Positions 33,538 through 42,762 of a stretch of 64,000 nt of DNA are shown here, one piece after another. The stretch is from Cyanobacteria bacterium FACHB-471 (GTDB taxonomy: Bacteria; Cyanobacteriota; Cyanobacteriia; Elainellales; Elainellaceae). The translations under genes and the position numbers were made by a program. Within the stretch, counting starts at the first letter, position 1. Each line of letters opens with the position of its first letter. The DNA lies in assembly GCA_014695345.1 (NCBI GenBank), contig JACJOC010000020.1, forward strand, positions 62,001 to 126,000, read 5' to 3'. The notes below the pieces were generated by a model. The model worked only from the letters and a program-made list of their open reading frames with translations, was not told the DNA's origin and ran no database searches.

Positions 33538-34034
33538 TGTCTACTATATCCAGAACCTAGAACTGAATTTCTCGTGGGCTATTTCCAATTAAACCGAATC
33601 CGTTGTCAAAACTTTGCTAATTTGTTGTCTTGATTTGGAAAAGGTCTTCAATGGATACGAGTTCATCTATGGATGATTCTAACGATTAAGCGAATTGGAC
33701 AATGCTTTTTAACCCAGAGCGTTTGGGTAGAGAGCTAAATTTGGTCGTACAGGCTATTATCGTGAACACAAAGTTTAGCTATTTAACCCCATCCAACCGA
33801 GTACTACTCTATCGCAACCCGATACGGACAAATCTCTGGTAGTTTCCGACTAGCCTCTTCAGGTTTCATCGCACTATGATTCTTTCATGGAGTTCTTTGA
33901 AAAGTGCGACGCTTCCAAGGCCTAGCAAATTTCTCACGCAGCCTTAATTAACTTTAGCTGCGAGTCGATTATCCTCATAAACGCTCTGGTAACAATCCTG
34001 AGACCCTCTTGTAAGGAGACTTTCTGCATCAGCT
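33538..34034. other. Divergent intergenic region between grpE and pilB
   Basis: 497 bases, AT-rich, carrying the promoters of the chaperone and the pilus operons. No RNA gene, clear promoter or repeat could be recognised. AAGGAG occurs about 16 bases before the pilB ATG, farther than usual. Confidence 0.5.
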
Positions 34035-36038
34035 ATGGCTAATTCCCCGTCACAGCGCCGTGCCCTAATCGTCCAGCATAATTTTTCGCCCTTTAGTAAC
34101 AAACTGATTCAGTCGGGCTACATCAACAACGAGCAGATGCAGCAAGCTCTAGTTGAAAGCCGTAAGTCAGGCAGACCCCTGACCGAAGTGCTGGAGATGA
34201 TTACAGGGCAGCAGCTTCCGCCGGACTTGTTACGCCAATACAAGAAGCAGCAGCTATTTGAACTTAAAATTCTCTACGGCGTTGAGTCTCTCGACCCGGA
34301 AATCAACCAGATTTCCTCAAATCAAGTAAGCCTGCTGATTGACACGCTGATTCCAGTTGATTTTTGCCGTCGCCATCGGTTGGTGCCTGTGTCTAAGCAG
34401 GAGGGAGACTTGCCCTATGTTCTTGTGGCAATGGTTGATCCAGACAATCTAGATGCACAGGACGACTTGAATCGACTGTTGAGACCCAAAGGGTTGGGGC
34501 TTCGGCGGATGGTGATTACCGCAGAAGATTATCAGCGCATCATCAATCATTATCTTGATGAGCAACAAGAGCGGGAAAAGCAGCGTGAACAGGAATCGAA
34601 GGTAGATGTTAAAGCAGACCTGGAGGTTCTAGACTACTTAGACCTACAAGAAGCACCAGGCGATCTAGATGCAAACCTAGATGAGGCTCTGCAAGATGCA
34701 GAGGCGGCTCCAGTCATTGCTCTGGTCAACAAAATCATGGTCAAAGCTCTGCAGGAGGGGGTTTCTGATATTCATATCGAGCCTCAGGAAGAGTCTTTGC
34801 GGGTACGCTTTCGTAAGGATGGTGTACTGCGGCAAGCGTTTGATCCCCTACCCAAAAAAATTGTGGCTGCGGTGACAGCCCGTTTCAAAGTCATCGCTGA
34901 GCTAGATATCGCTGAGCGCCGCTTGCCCCAAGATGGTCGAATTCGGCGAATTTTTGATAATCGCAAAATTGATTTTCGGGTTAGCACACTGCCTAGCCGC
35001 TACGGAGAGAAAGTCGTTCTGCGGATTCTAGACAACTCTGCGACTCAGCTTGGTCTAGACAAACTGATTACTGACCCAGATACCTTGCAGATTATGCAGG
35101 AGATGGTTGCTCGTCCATTTGGGTTGATTCTGGTCACTGGCCCAACCGGATCAGGTAAAACCACGACGCTATATTCAGCGCTGGCAGAGCGAAATGACCC
35201 CGGCGTCAATATCAGTACAGTTGAAGACCCAATTGAATATACACTGCCAGGACTGACTCAGGTTCAGGTCTTGCGGGAGAAGGGCGTAGATTTTGCTTCA
35301 GTGCTGCGGGCATTTTTGCGACAAGACCCAGATGTGATTCTGGTAGGTGAGACGCGAGACAAGGAGACGGCGAAGACGGCGATCGAAGCTGCTTTAACGG
35401 GACACCTTGTCTTAACAACGCTACATACGAACGATGCAGCCAGTGCGATCGCCCGTCTAGACGAGATGGGTATTGAACCCTTCATGGTCTCCAGTTCTCT
35501 GATTGGGGTACTGGCCCAGCGTCTAGTTCGTCGAGTATGTAGCGAATGCCGCATTCCATACAACCCATCCCACGAAGAACTGGCTCGGTTTGGACTTTCT
35601 GTCAGCCACGACGCTGAAATTACGTTTTATAAAGCCAACTTTTTGCAAGCAGAAGAAATTCTGCTTGCAAGAGAAGCAGGAGAACTTTGCTCAGCCTGCG
35701 GCGGCATTGGCTACAAAGGTCGCTGTGGGGTTTATGAGGTGATGCGCGTTACCGAGCGACTACAAACCATGATTACCGAGGGTGCGCCCACCGAACGCAT
35801 CAAGGAAGTAGCGGTCGAAGAAGGCATGAAAACGCTGCTGTCCTACAGTTTGAACCTGGTACGTCAAGGGTCTACGACGCTGGATGAGGTTGAGCGGGTT
35901 ACATTCACCGATACAGGCTTAGAAGCAGAGCTAAAAGCTAAGCGTAAGAGTTCATTGACCTGTCGAGTCTGCGGTGCTGAGCATCGTCCAGAATGGTTAG
36001 ACTGTCCCTACTGTACGACTCCCCGTTTCCAGGATTAG
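34035..36038 (+). CDS. pilB: Type IV pilus extension ATPase PilB
   Basis: Hexameric ATPase that drives pilus assembly at the inner membrane. The 667 residues show the N-terminal MshEN-type domain, the N2 domain ending before GPTGSGKTTTLYSAL (Walker A), Asp box EDPIEYTLPG, Walker B region ILVGETRDKETA, His box TTLHTNDAASA, and the zinc-binding CSECRIPYN ... CSACGGIGYKGRCGVYEV. A further Cys pair module at the C-terminus (CRVCGAEHRPEWLDCPYC) looks like a second zinc ribbon. It heads pilB-pilT-pilC, and this motor also serves natural transformation in cyanobacteria. Confidence 0.97.
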   Translation: MANSPSQRRALIVQHNFSPFSNKLIQSGYINNEQMQQALVESRKSGRPLTEVLEMITGQQLPPDLLRQYKKQQLFELKILYGVESLDPEINQISSNQVSLLIDTLIPVDFCRRHRLVPVSKQEGDLPYVLVAMVDPDNLDAQDDLNRLLRPKGLGLRRMVITAEDYQRIINHYLDEQQEREKQREQESKVDVKADLEVLDYLDLQEAPGDLDANLDEALQDAEAAPVIALVNKIMVKALQEGVSDIHIEPQEESLRVRFRKDGVLRQAFDPLPKKIVAAVTARFKVIAELDIAERRLPQDGRIRRIFDNRKIDFRVSTLPSRYGEKVVLRILDNSATQLGLDKLITDPDTLQIMQEMVARPFGLILVTGPTGSGKTTTLYSALAERNDPGVNISTVEDPIEYTLPGLTQVQVLREKGVDFASVLRAFLRQDPDVILVGETRDKETAKTAIEAALTGHLVLTTLHTNDAASAIARLDEMGIEPFMVSSSLIGVLAQRLVRRVCSECRIPYNPSHEELARFGLSVSHDAEITFYKANFLQAEEILLAREAGELCSACGGIGYKGRCGVYEVMRVTERLQTMITEGAPTERIKEVAVEEGMKTLLSYSLNLVRQGSTTLDEVERVTFTDTGLEAELKAKRKSSLTCRVCGAEHRPEWLDCPYCTTPRFQD

Positions 36039-36144
36039 AAGTTTTTCCTGGAGTATGTATCATCCAAATCATTGTTCAGCTTGAAGCATCGTCAGCGATG
36101 AAAGCCGCTAACCCTGCATCACCAAATTTAAAGGAGAAAAACAA

Positions 36145-37272
36145 ATGGAGTTAATGATCGAAGATTTGATGGAGCAGTTGATTGAGATGGGTGGATCGGA
36201 CCTTCACCTCTCTGCTGGGTTGCCGCCATACTTCCGCATCAGTGGTCATCTAACTCCGATTGGAGATGAACCACTGACCTCTGAACAGTGCCAGCGACTG
36301 ATCTTCAGTATGCTCAACAATACTCAGCGGAAAAATTTAGAGCAAAACTGGGAACTCGACTGTTCCTACGGGGTAAAGGGATTGGCTCGTTTTCGCGTAA
36401 ACGTTTACAAAGATCGAGGAACCTACGCCGCCTGTTTGCGGGCGCTCAGCTCCAAAATTCCTAGCTTTGAGAAGCTTGGGTTGCCAGATGTAGTGCGTGA
36501 AATGGCAGAAAAGCCAAGAGGCTTGATTCTGGTGACTGGTCCTACTGGCTCTGGTAAGACAACAACGCTGGCAGCGATGATCGACCTGATCAATCGGACT
36601 CGCGCAGAACACATTCTAACGATTGAAGACCCCATTGAATTTGTCTACGAACCGATCAAGAGTCTGATCCACCAGCGGCAGTTGGGCGAAGACACCAAGA
36701 GTTTTTCTAACGCGCTAAGAGCTGCTTTGCGGGAAGACCCGGACATCGTCTTGGTTGGAGAGATGCGTGACCTGGAAACCATTTCTCTGGCTATCTCCGC
36801 TGCTGAAACTGGACACCTCGTCTTTGCGACTCTGCACACCAGTTCGGCGTCCCAAACCGTTGACCGCATGGTCGACGTGTTTCCTTCGGAGCGACAGCAG
36901 CAGGTCAGGGTTCAGCTTTCTAACTCCTTGGTAGCGGTGTTTAGCCAGACTTTGGTGTCGAGAAAAAATCCCAAGCCAAACGAGTTTGGGCGGGTCATGG
37001 CCCAGGAAATCATGATTGTGACTCCGGCGATCGCCAACTTGATTCGAGAGGGCAAAACCGCTCAAATCTACTCAGCAATTCAAACGGGCGGTAAGTTGGG
37101 AATGCAAACGCTTGAAAGAGTTTTGGCAGATCAATATAAAGCGGGGCTGATTTCCTTTGAATCCGCTATGTCTAGAACCTCTCGACCAGACGAGTTGCAA
37201 CGCTTGATTGGCGGTACTGGTGCGCCAATCCCAACTAAGCCAAATAACTATGCGGGCGCTAACCCCAGATAA
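36145..37272 (+). CDS. pilT: Type IV pilus retraction ATPase PilT
   Basis: Antagonist of PilB that depolymerises the pilus, giving twitching and DNA uptake. 375 residues with GGSDLHLSAGLPP, Walker A GPTGSGKTTTLAAM, Asp box EDPIEFVY, Walker B DIVLVGEMRD, His box TLHTSSASQT and the conserved C-terminal AIRE-like region (ANLIREGKTAQI). GGAGAA lies just upstream of the start. 106 bases separate it from pilB and about 184 from pilC. Confidence 0.97.
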   Translation: MELMIEDLMEQLIEMGGSDLHLSAGLPPYFRISGHLTPIGDEPLTSEQCQRLIFSMLNNTQRKNLEQNWELDCSYGVKGLARFRVNVYKDRGTYAACLRALSSKIPSFEKLGLPDVVREMAEKPRGLILVTGPTGSGKTTTLAAMIDLINRTRAEHILTIEDPIEFVYEPIKSLIHQRQLGEDTKSFSNALRAALREDPDIVLVGEMRDLETISLAISAAETGHLVFATLHTSSASQTVDRMVDVFPSERQQQVRVQLSNSLVAVFSQTLVSRKNPKPNEFGRVMAQEIMIVTPAIANLIREGKTAQIYSAIQTGGKLGMQTLERVLADQYKAGLISFESAMSRTSRPDELQRLIGGTGAPIPTKPNNYAGANPR

Positions 37273-37281
37273 CCTGGCAAC

Positions 37282-37342
37282 GTGCCAGGATTGTTAAACC
37301 TCTCCAGGGATTGAGCCTGCACCTCAGAGACAATCCTGGCAC
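37282..37342. repeat. 13-bp inverted repeat between pilT and pilC
   Basis: GTGCCAGGATTGT (37282-37294) and ACAATCCTGGCAC (37330-37342) are exact complements with a 35-base loop. It starts 10 bases after the pilT stop. No T-run follows, so a classical terminator is unlikely; RNA processing or a dispersed palindrome fits better. Further on, TTGACT at about 37377 followed 17 bases later by TATTCC could be a weak promoter for pilC. Confidence 0.6.
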
Positions 37343-37456
37343 CTGAAATCAATCTTTACTAGGGTGACAAAATTGGCTTGACTCCGGGTAAACTCCCCAT
37401 TATTCCCTTTTTGTCCTCTTCTCTTCACACCCCCTTACTTACTCAGACGGTGAGAC

Positions 37457-38683
37457 ATGCCTACCTACGTTGTTCGCGCACGAGACGCTAAAGGAAACCC
37501 AAGACGGCAAAAAATTATGGCAGACACTCCCGCTGAAGCGCGTTCTACGCTGCGGGAGCAGGGATTGTTTGTTCAAGAACTGACTGAAGATCAGGGCTTG
37601 AACATGAACGTTGATCTGAGCCAGCTTCAAACTGCCTTAACCAACGTTTCAATCAAGGACAAAGCAATTTTTTCTCGTCAGTTTGCAGTGTTGATTAATG
37701 CTGGCGTGGCAATGGTGAGAGGGCTAGGCGTGTTGTCTGATCAGTGCCCTAATCCAAAACTTAAGAAAGCGTTGCAAGAGATTAGCTCAGATGTGCAGCA
37801 GGGTACTAACCTTTCAGACTCGATGCGAAAGCACCCTAAATGTTTTGACAATCTCTATGTCAGCATGGTGCAGGCTGGAGAAGTGGGGGGGGTGTTGGAT
37901 GAAGTCATGAATCGTCTGGCAAAGTTGCTAGAGGACGTTTCTCGGCTGCAAAACCAGATTAAGTCTGCACTAACTTATCCAATCGCAGTAGGAGTTATTG
38001 CGATCTCCGTCTTTATTGGGATGACTGTCTTCCTGCTACCTATTTTTGCGGGCATCTTCGATGAGCTAGACGCAGAGCTGCCTATATTTACTCAGGTGAT
38101 GCTTCAGATCAGCGCCTTTTTAAGAACGCCCACCTACGTGATTGGTCTAATCATTATTCTGGTCGTGTTAGCGTTTGCCTATCGGCAGTACTATAGTACT
38201 CGGGTTGGACGGGAAACGATGGATCGGTTTTTCTTAAAGATGCCTCTGTTTGGTGATTTGATCCAGAAAACTGCCACTGCTCGTTTCTGCCGTACCTTTG
38301 GTGCTTTATCTCGATCTGGAGTTCCCATTCTTACGGCTCTGGAAATTGTGCGAGATACCGCAGGAAACCAGGTGATTGCGAACGCAGTTGATGAAGCAAA
38401 ACGGGAGGTACAGTCTGGTGGCATGATCAGTCTGGCCCTGCAGAAAGAGCAGGTCTTTCCAGTCATGGCAATTCAGATGATCAGTATCGGTGAAGAAACT
38501 GGAGAAATCGATACGATGCTGATGAAGGTGGCAGACTTCTACGAGGATGAAGTAGAGCAAGCCGTCAAAGCGTTGACCAGCATTATGGAGCCGATCATGA
38601 TTGTCATTTTGGGTGGCATGGTGGGCTCGATTCTGGTTGCCATGTACCTACCGATGTTTAAGGTCATGGACGCAATCGGTTAA
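37457..38683 (+). CDS. pilC: Type IV pilus inner membrane platform PilC
   Basis: Polytopic platform that couples PilB and PilT to pilin movement. 408 residues with two GspF domains: the first around FSRQFAVLINAGVAMVRGLGVL, the second around TARFCRTFGALSRSGVPILTAL, each followed by membrane helices (GVIAISVFIGMTVFLLPIFAGIF, VIGLIIILVVLAF, IMIVILGGMVGSILVAMYLP). N-terminal cytoplasmic domain PTYVVRARDAKGNPRRQKI. Followed by the unknown gene 9 bases further on. Confidence 0.96.
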   Translation: MPTYVVRARDAKGNPRRQKIMADTPAEARSTLREQGLFVQELTEDQGLNMNVDLSQLQTALTNVSIKDKAIFSRQFAVLINAGVAMVRGLGVLSDQCPNPKLKKALQEISSDVQQGTNLSDSMRKHPKCFDNLYVSMVQAGEVGGVLDEVMNRLAKLLEDVSRLQNQIKSALTYPIAVGVIAISVFIGMTVFLLPIFAGIFDELDAELPIFTQVMLQISAFLRTPTYVIGLIIILVVLAFAYRQYYSTRVGRETMDRFFLKMPLFGDLIQKTATARFCRTFGALSRSGVPILTALEIVRDTAGNQVIANAVDEAKREVQSGGMISLALQKEQVFPVMAIQMISIGEETGEIDTMLMKVADFYEDEVEQAVKALTSIMEPIMIVILGGMVGSILVAMYLPMFKVMDAIG

Positions 38684-38692
38684 TCCAGCACT

Positions 38693-39277
38693 ATGACTCG
38701 ACAATCTCACTACGAAGAGTCTTTGGCGGACTACAGTGACCACTTGGGGGCGATCGCCCTACTCAAGCGATTTCGCCCCTATCTGGAAATGATCCCCAGT
38801 ATGCGCCGCCCCAGCGAGAGCGTGATTACGATTCCGCTCCCAGTCGTTCGGATTCGGGATGCAGCACCTGCAATCAGTGCAACAGAAGTCAGCATTGCAG
38901 CCGGACAAATAGTTCGGCTGCCCTGTGACGTTGGTATTTTGATGTGCGATCCAGAGTGGAAAATCAAGACGGGCGTAGAAATTTTTGTTTTTATCCATCG
39001 ACCTCAAGAAGATTTTTCAGAACTACTGGGTCGTTGGAGACAAACTCAAATTTGGCTCGACAAAGGGTATGAGTGGATGATGCCCCCTCGCCATCGACAC
39101 ATTCTGAGCGAGGGAGCTGATGAGACGCATCCGCTGTTTGTCACGTTCCCAGAAACCCCAGACCGCATCAGACGAGGTTTGCGAGGCGCTAGTCTACCCT
39201 ATGTGACAGAAAGCATTTATTCCGTTGAGGAAGAACAGCAAGAGTCGTTAGAGACATTGGCGAATGATGAGGGATGA
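38693..39277 (+). CDS. Conserved-looking protein of unknown function after pilC
   Basis: 194-residue soluble protein that I do not recognise, with no signal or membrane segment. It contains a proline-rich strand pair (ITIPLPVVRIRDAAPAISATEV), an aromatic strand region (EIFVFIHRPQEDFSELLGRWRQTQIWLDKGYEWMMPPRHRH) and an acidic tail. Its 9-base distance from pilC makes it part of the pilus operon, and it may be a cyanobacterium-specific pilus or competence accessory factor; that is inferred from position only. It converges with the antiporter gene on the other strand. Confidence 0.8.
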   Translation: MTRQSHYEESLADYSDHLGAIALLKRFRPYLEMIPSMRRPSESVITIPLPVVRIRDAAPAISATEVSIAAGQIVRLPCDVGILMCDPEWKIKTGVEIFVFIHRPQEDFSELLGRWRQTQIWLDKGYEWMMPPRHRHILSEGADETHPLFVTFPETPDRIRRGLRGASLPYVTESIYSVEEEQQESLETLANDEG

Positions 39278-39278
39278 G

Positions 39279-41276
39279 TTAACCTTTGCCGCTGATTAGT
39301 GCTTTAAAAGCGGTTCGTTCTTCTATGCTGCCGACTCCAAGCAGGCGATCGCCCTCCAACAGCAGCGTGTCTGCACCAGGATAACGGTTTACCTCCCTGC
39401 CACGCCGAATTGCCATGATCGTCACACCAGTCTTGTGCCGAATGTCAGCTTCTGCTAGCGTTAACCCATTCAAGGGAGAACTTGGCATTAATGTATGCCA
39501 TTCCCCTTGAAGCCCTTCCATTGCAGTTTCTAAGTCAGTTACGACCAGTTCCGTTCGTTCGGGCACAATGTCGCGATAGCGCCTAGAGCGATAGGTATTA
39601 ATTACTTTTAGAACCTGGTTAGGCTGACTGCCTAAATTAAGCAACAGATGCGCTCCCATTTCTAAAGCCGCCTCGAACTCAGGCTGAACGACCTCTTGCG
39701 CTCCGAGTTGGTAGAGTACGTCAATCTCTTGGTTAACGTGCGCTCTCACAATCGTGTCCAGATCGGGAGCCAAGCTTAGCACCCGCTTAAGTGTCAGCCG
39801 AGTAGCTAGGGGATCGGGTAGGGCGATCGCTAATGCCTTTGCCTTAGGTAGATACGCCTTTTGCAACACCAGCTCACTGGATGCATCTCCGTAAAGGTAA
39901 GGAATATCCTGATCTCGCAAAGCTTGAGCAGTCGCCTCATTGTTGTCAATCACCAAAACATGATGCCCTTGAGAATGCAGGAGCCGCACGAGTGTTTGCC
40001 CAACCCTGCCATAACCTGCCACCACGATGTGGTTAGAGATGCCTGCGTCAACCGCAATGGCACGAGGAGCCTGACTGTCGCGCAGCATTGAGCCAACCAG
40101 CGGCAATCTTTCTAGAGTGCTGAAAAGATAAGGAGATGCTTTGAGAAAAAATGGCGTAACTAGGAGCGTTACAGCGGTTGTGCCAACAGTCAGTCCATAG
40201 AGTCGGGGCGAAAACAAATCTAGACTTTGGGCAACTCCTGCCAGAACAAAGGAAAATTCTCCAATTTGGTTAATCCCTAGTCCTACCGTGAGTGATGTTT
40301 TAAGAGAATAGCCGAACAGCCGGACAACACCAGTCACAATCAAGGCTTTGCCAATCATGGCGATCGCCACCAACCCCAGCAACACCCAAATATTTTCCAA
40401 CAAAAACAGGGGATCAATCAGCAAGCCGATCGAGGCAAAAAACAGCGTCGAAAACACATCACGCATCGGCAAAACTTTATCTAGTGCCTGGTCTGCGGAG
40501 TCAACAGCTGAAATCATCAGCCCTGCTACGAAAGCGCCCATTGCGATCCCCAAACCCAACACTGAAGTTAGCAGCGCTACGCCCAGACAAAGGGTAAAAA
40601 TCGTCAGAATGAACACTTCCTGGGAGCCCGTTCTGACCACCCGCCGCATAATCAGCGGAATCAGCCATATTCCCACAACTAGTGCTATGGCTATAAAAAA
40701 TAAAGATTTCACCAAGGCGCTGATCAGTGCACCGCCGATCGCCTCTGGCGGTTGAGTTAAAGCAGGCAAAACGGCCAGCATAAGCCCTAAACCTAAATCC
40801 TGGGCAATCAGCATTGCCAGCATGACCTGCCCGTAGGCTGTCTGCACCTCGTTTCGCTCAATCAAGCTTTTTAGCACGACTGCCGTTGAGGAGAGAGAAA
40901 GCACGGCTCCCAGAAAAATGGCAGTCGGAACGGTATCTACCCAACCTGTCGCATAGGCTAATCCACCTCCCAACAACGTGGTCAGTAAAATTTGAATTGA
41001 GCCGCCCCCCAAGGCAATGCGTCGAAACTGCAGCAAGTCTGCCAGAGAAAATTCTACTCCCAGAGTAAAAAGCAGCAGTGCGACTCCGACCTCAGATAAA
41101 ACTGCGATGTCGCCTTCTAACCTGACCAGCCCAAAACCTGCTGGTCCAACGACAATTCCACTCAGCAGATAGCCCAACAGTACAGGCTGATGAAGTCGGT
41201 TGGCTAAGTATCCTCCCAGCGTTGCAGTTCCAAGAACCGTAACCATCTCAACAATCAGCGTCAGTTCTTGAGCCAT
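39279..41276 (-). CDS. CPA2 cation:proton antiporter with RCK domains
   Basis: KefB/KefC-like antiporter exchanging a monovalent cation for protons. 665 residues: about 12 hydrophobic segments (GYLLSGIVVGPAGFGLV, LLLFTLGVEFSLADLL, LTVGLGINQIGEFSFVLAG) to residue 385; TrkA-N domain (HIVVAGYGRVGQTLVRLL, VLVIDNNEATAQALR, YLYGDASSELVL); and a TrkA-C domain (PSSPLNGLTLAEADIRHKTGVTIMAIRRG). Distinct from the kefC-type gene at 16213: it has no oxidoreductase partner but carries the TrkA-C ligand domain. 15 bases after the aldehyde dehydrogenase gene in the same direction. Confidence 0.93.
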   Translation of the reverse strand: MAQELTLIVEMVTVLGTATLGGYLANRLHQPVLLGYLLSGIVVGPAGFGLVRLEGDIAVLSEVGVALLLFTLGVEFSLADLLQFRRIALGGGSIQILLTTLLGGGLAYATGWVDTVPTAIFLGAVLSLSSTAVVLKSLIERNEVQTAYGQVMLAMLIAQDLGLGLMLAVLPALTQPPEAIGGALISALVKSLFFIAIALVVGIWLIPLIMRRVVRTGSQEVFILTIFTLCLGVALLTSVLGLGIAMGAFVAGLMISAVDSADQALDKVLPMRDVFSTLFFASIGLLIDPLFLLENIWVLLGLVAIAMIGKALIVTGVVRLFGYSLKTSLTVGLGINQIGEFSFVLAGVAQSLDLFSPRLYGLTVGTTAVTLLVTPFFLKASPYLFSTLERLPLVGSMLRDSQAPRAIAVDAGISNHIVVAGYGRVGQTLVRLLHSQGHHVLVIDNNEATAQALRDQDIPYLYGDASSELVLQKAYLPKAKALAIALPDPLATRLTLKRVLSLAPDLDTIVRAHVNQEIDVLYQLGAQEVVQPEFEAALEMGAHLLLNLGSQPNQVLKVINTYRSRRYRDIVPERTELVVTDLETAMEGLQGEWHTLMPSSPLNGLTLAEADIRHKTGVTIMAIRRGREVNRYPGADTLLLEGDRLLGVGSIEERTAFKALISGKG

Positions 41277-41291
41277 ATTAGTTTTTCTCGA

Positions 41292-42674
41292 TTAACTGAA
41301 GACTTTTTTCAGCAGGTCGAGTTTGCCTGCATAGGGTGGATATAAAATTTTGAGCCCAAACCAAAAGGATTTTTGCAGAATGCTTTTGTGATGGGAAAAG
41401 GTATTGAAACTGGACTTGCCATGATAGCTGCCAATTCCGCTATCGCCAACGCCGCCAAAGGGAAGTTCTGGAACGCCAATATGCATGATCGTGTCATTGA
41501 TGCAAACACCACCAGAGGAGGTTTCTTGAAGCACTCGCTGCTGTAGCTGTTTGTCACGCGAAAAGAGATAGAGCGCCAGAGGTTTGGATTTGCTGTTGAT
41601 CAGGGCGATCGCCTCGCCGATATCCTCATACTCAATCACTGGCAGAATTGGCCCAAAAATTTCCTCTTGCATCACCGGATCATCGGGTGAGATCTGATCT
41701 ATCAAAGTTGGCGCAATGTAACGCTCCTGCTCATTTGTTTTACCCCCTATCAGAATCTTGCCACTCTGCAGAAGGTTTGCTAATCGCGAAAACTGCTTGG
41801 GGCTTACAATTCTGGCATAGTCTGGACTTGTAGCCGGATCTTCTCCATAAAATTCTTGAATGCAAGTTTGAATCGCGGTCAGCAGGGCAGGTTTAACCTG
41901 GCGATCAACCAGCAGATAATCGGGTGCAACGCAGGTTTGACCCGCATTGATAAACTTGCCCCAAGCAATTCGTCTGGCAGCATCCTCTAGGGAAATGTTG
42001 CGATCGACAATACAAGGACTTTTGCCGCCTAGCTCTAGTGTTACAGGAGTCAGATGTTGAGCCGCCGCAGCCATGACAATTTTGCCGATCGCCGTACCGC
42101 CTGTGAAGAAGATGTGGTCAAACTTTTCTGCTAAAACAGCTTTGCTGACCTCTACACCGCCTTCTACAACGCTGACATAGGCAGGGTCAAAGGTTTTTTG
42201 GATGATTTCTGCGACTAGCCGAGAGGTGCTTGGGGCAATTTCAGATGGCTTTAGCAGGGCACAGTTGCCAGCGGCGATCGCACCCACCAGCGGCGAAATC
42301 ATCAGTTGAAACGGATAGTTCCAGGGTCCGAGAATCAGTACAACCCCCAAAGGTTCTGGCAAAATCTTTGCCACCCCAGGAAACTGCGTAAACGGTGCGG
42401 CTACTCTCTTGGGCTTAACCCAAGTGCGAATATGCTTTAAGGCATAATCAATTTCTTGCGTTACGCCAATTTCAGTGGCAAACGTTTCAAACTCCGGTTT
42501 TCCCAGATCTTCTGCAAGGGCGCTCAAAATGGCAGCCTGGTGATCGATGACTGCCTGCTTCAAGGCTTGAAGTTGAGCAATGCGAAAGTCAACGGATTTT
42601 GTCTTGCCGCTGTTAAAAAACTGTCGCTGCTGCTGCACAAGTTCGTGAACCTGACTGGTCGCTAACTGCACCAT
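41292..42674 (-). CDS. Aldehyde dehydrogenase, class 3 / fatty aldehyde type
   Basis: Oxidises aldehydes to acids with NAD(P). 460 residues: cofactor-binding ILGPWNYPFQLMISPL and FTGGTAIGKIVMAAAAQ, general base Glu in TLELGGKSPC, catalytic Cys in GKFINAGQTCVAPDY, and the C-terminal FGGVGDSGIGSYHGKSSFNTFSH shared with membrane-associated fatty aldehyde dehydrogenases and cyanobacterial AldE-like enzymes. A hydrophobic patch near the C-terminus (FWFGLKILYPPYAGKLDLL) fits membrane contact. Probably cotranscribed with the antiporter. Confidence 0.93.
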   Translation of the reverse strand: MVQLATSQVHELVQQQRQFFNSGKTKSVDFRIAQLQALKQAVIDHQAAILSALAEDLGKPEFETFATEIGVTQEIDYALKHIRTWVKPKRVAAPFTQFPGVAKILPEPLGVVLILGPWNYPFQLMISPLVGAIAAGNCALLKPSEIAPSTSRLVAEIIQKTFDPAYVSVVEGGVEVSKAVLAEKFDHIFFTGGTAIGKIVMAAAAQHLTPVTLELGGKSPCIVDRNISLEDAARRIAWGKFINAGQTCVAPDYLLVDRQVKPALLTAIQTCIQEFYGEDPATSPDYARIVSPKQFSRLANLLQSGKILIGGKTNEQERYIAPTLIDQISPDDPVMQEEIFGPILPVIEYEDIGEAIALINSKSKPLALYLFSRDKQLQQRVLQETSSGGVCINDTIMHIGVPELPFGGVGDSGIGSYHGKSSFNTFSHHKSILQKSFWFGLKILYPPYAGKLDLLKKVFS

Positions 42675-42762
42675 GCTGCCTCAACCTACTTCAAAAAGGG
42701 GAATCGCCTTAATTGTGACAGGTTCCACCAAAATTTTGGTAGGTAGACAGAGCGGATCTGTT

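Noticed and set aside
33538-33640. CIRCE (HrcA operator) upstream of grpE-dnaK-dnaJ
   Set aside because: TTAGCACTC and GAGTGCTAA were not found in this spacer; a resemblance near 30590 (CCTAGCACTCTAGG) is a short palindrome between dnaK and dnaJ, not a CIRCE element.
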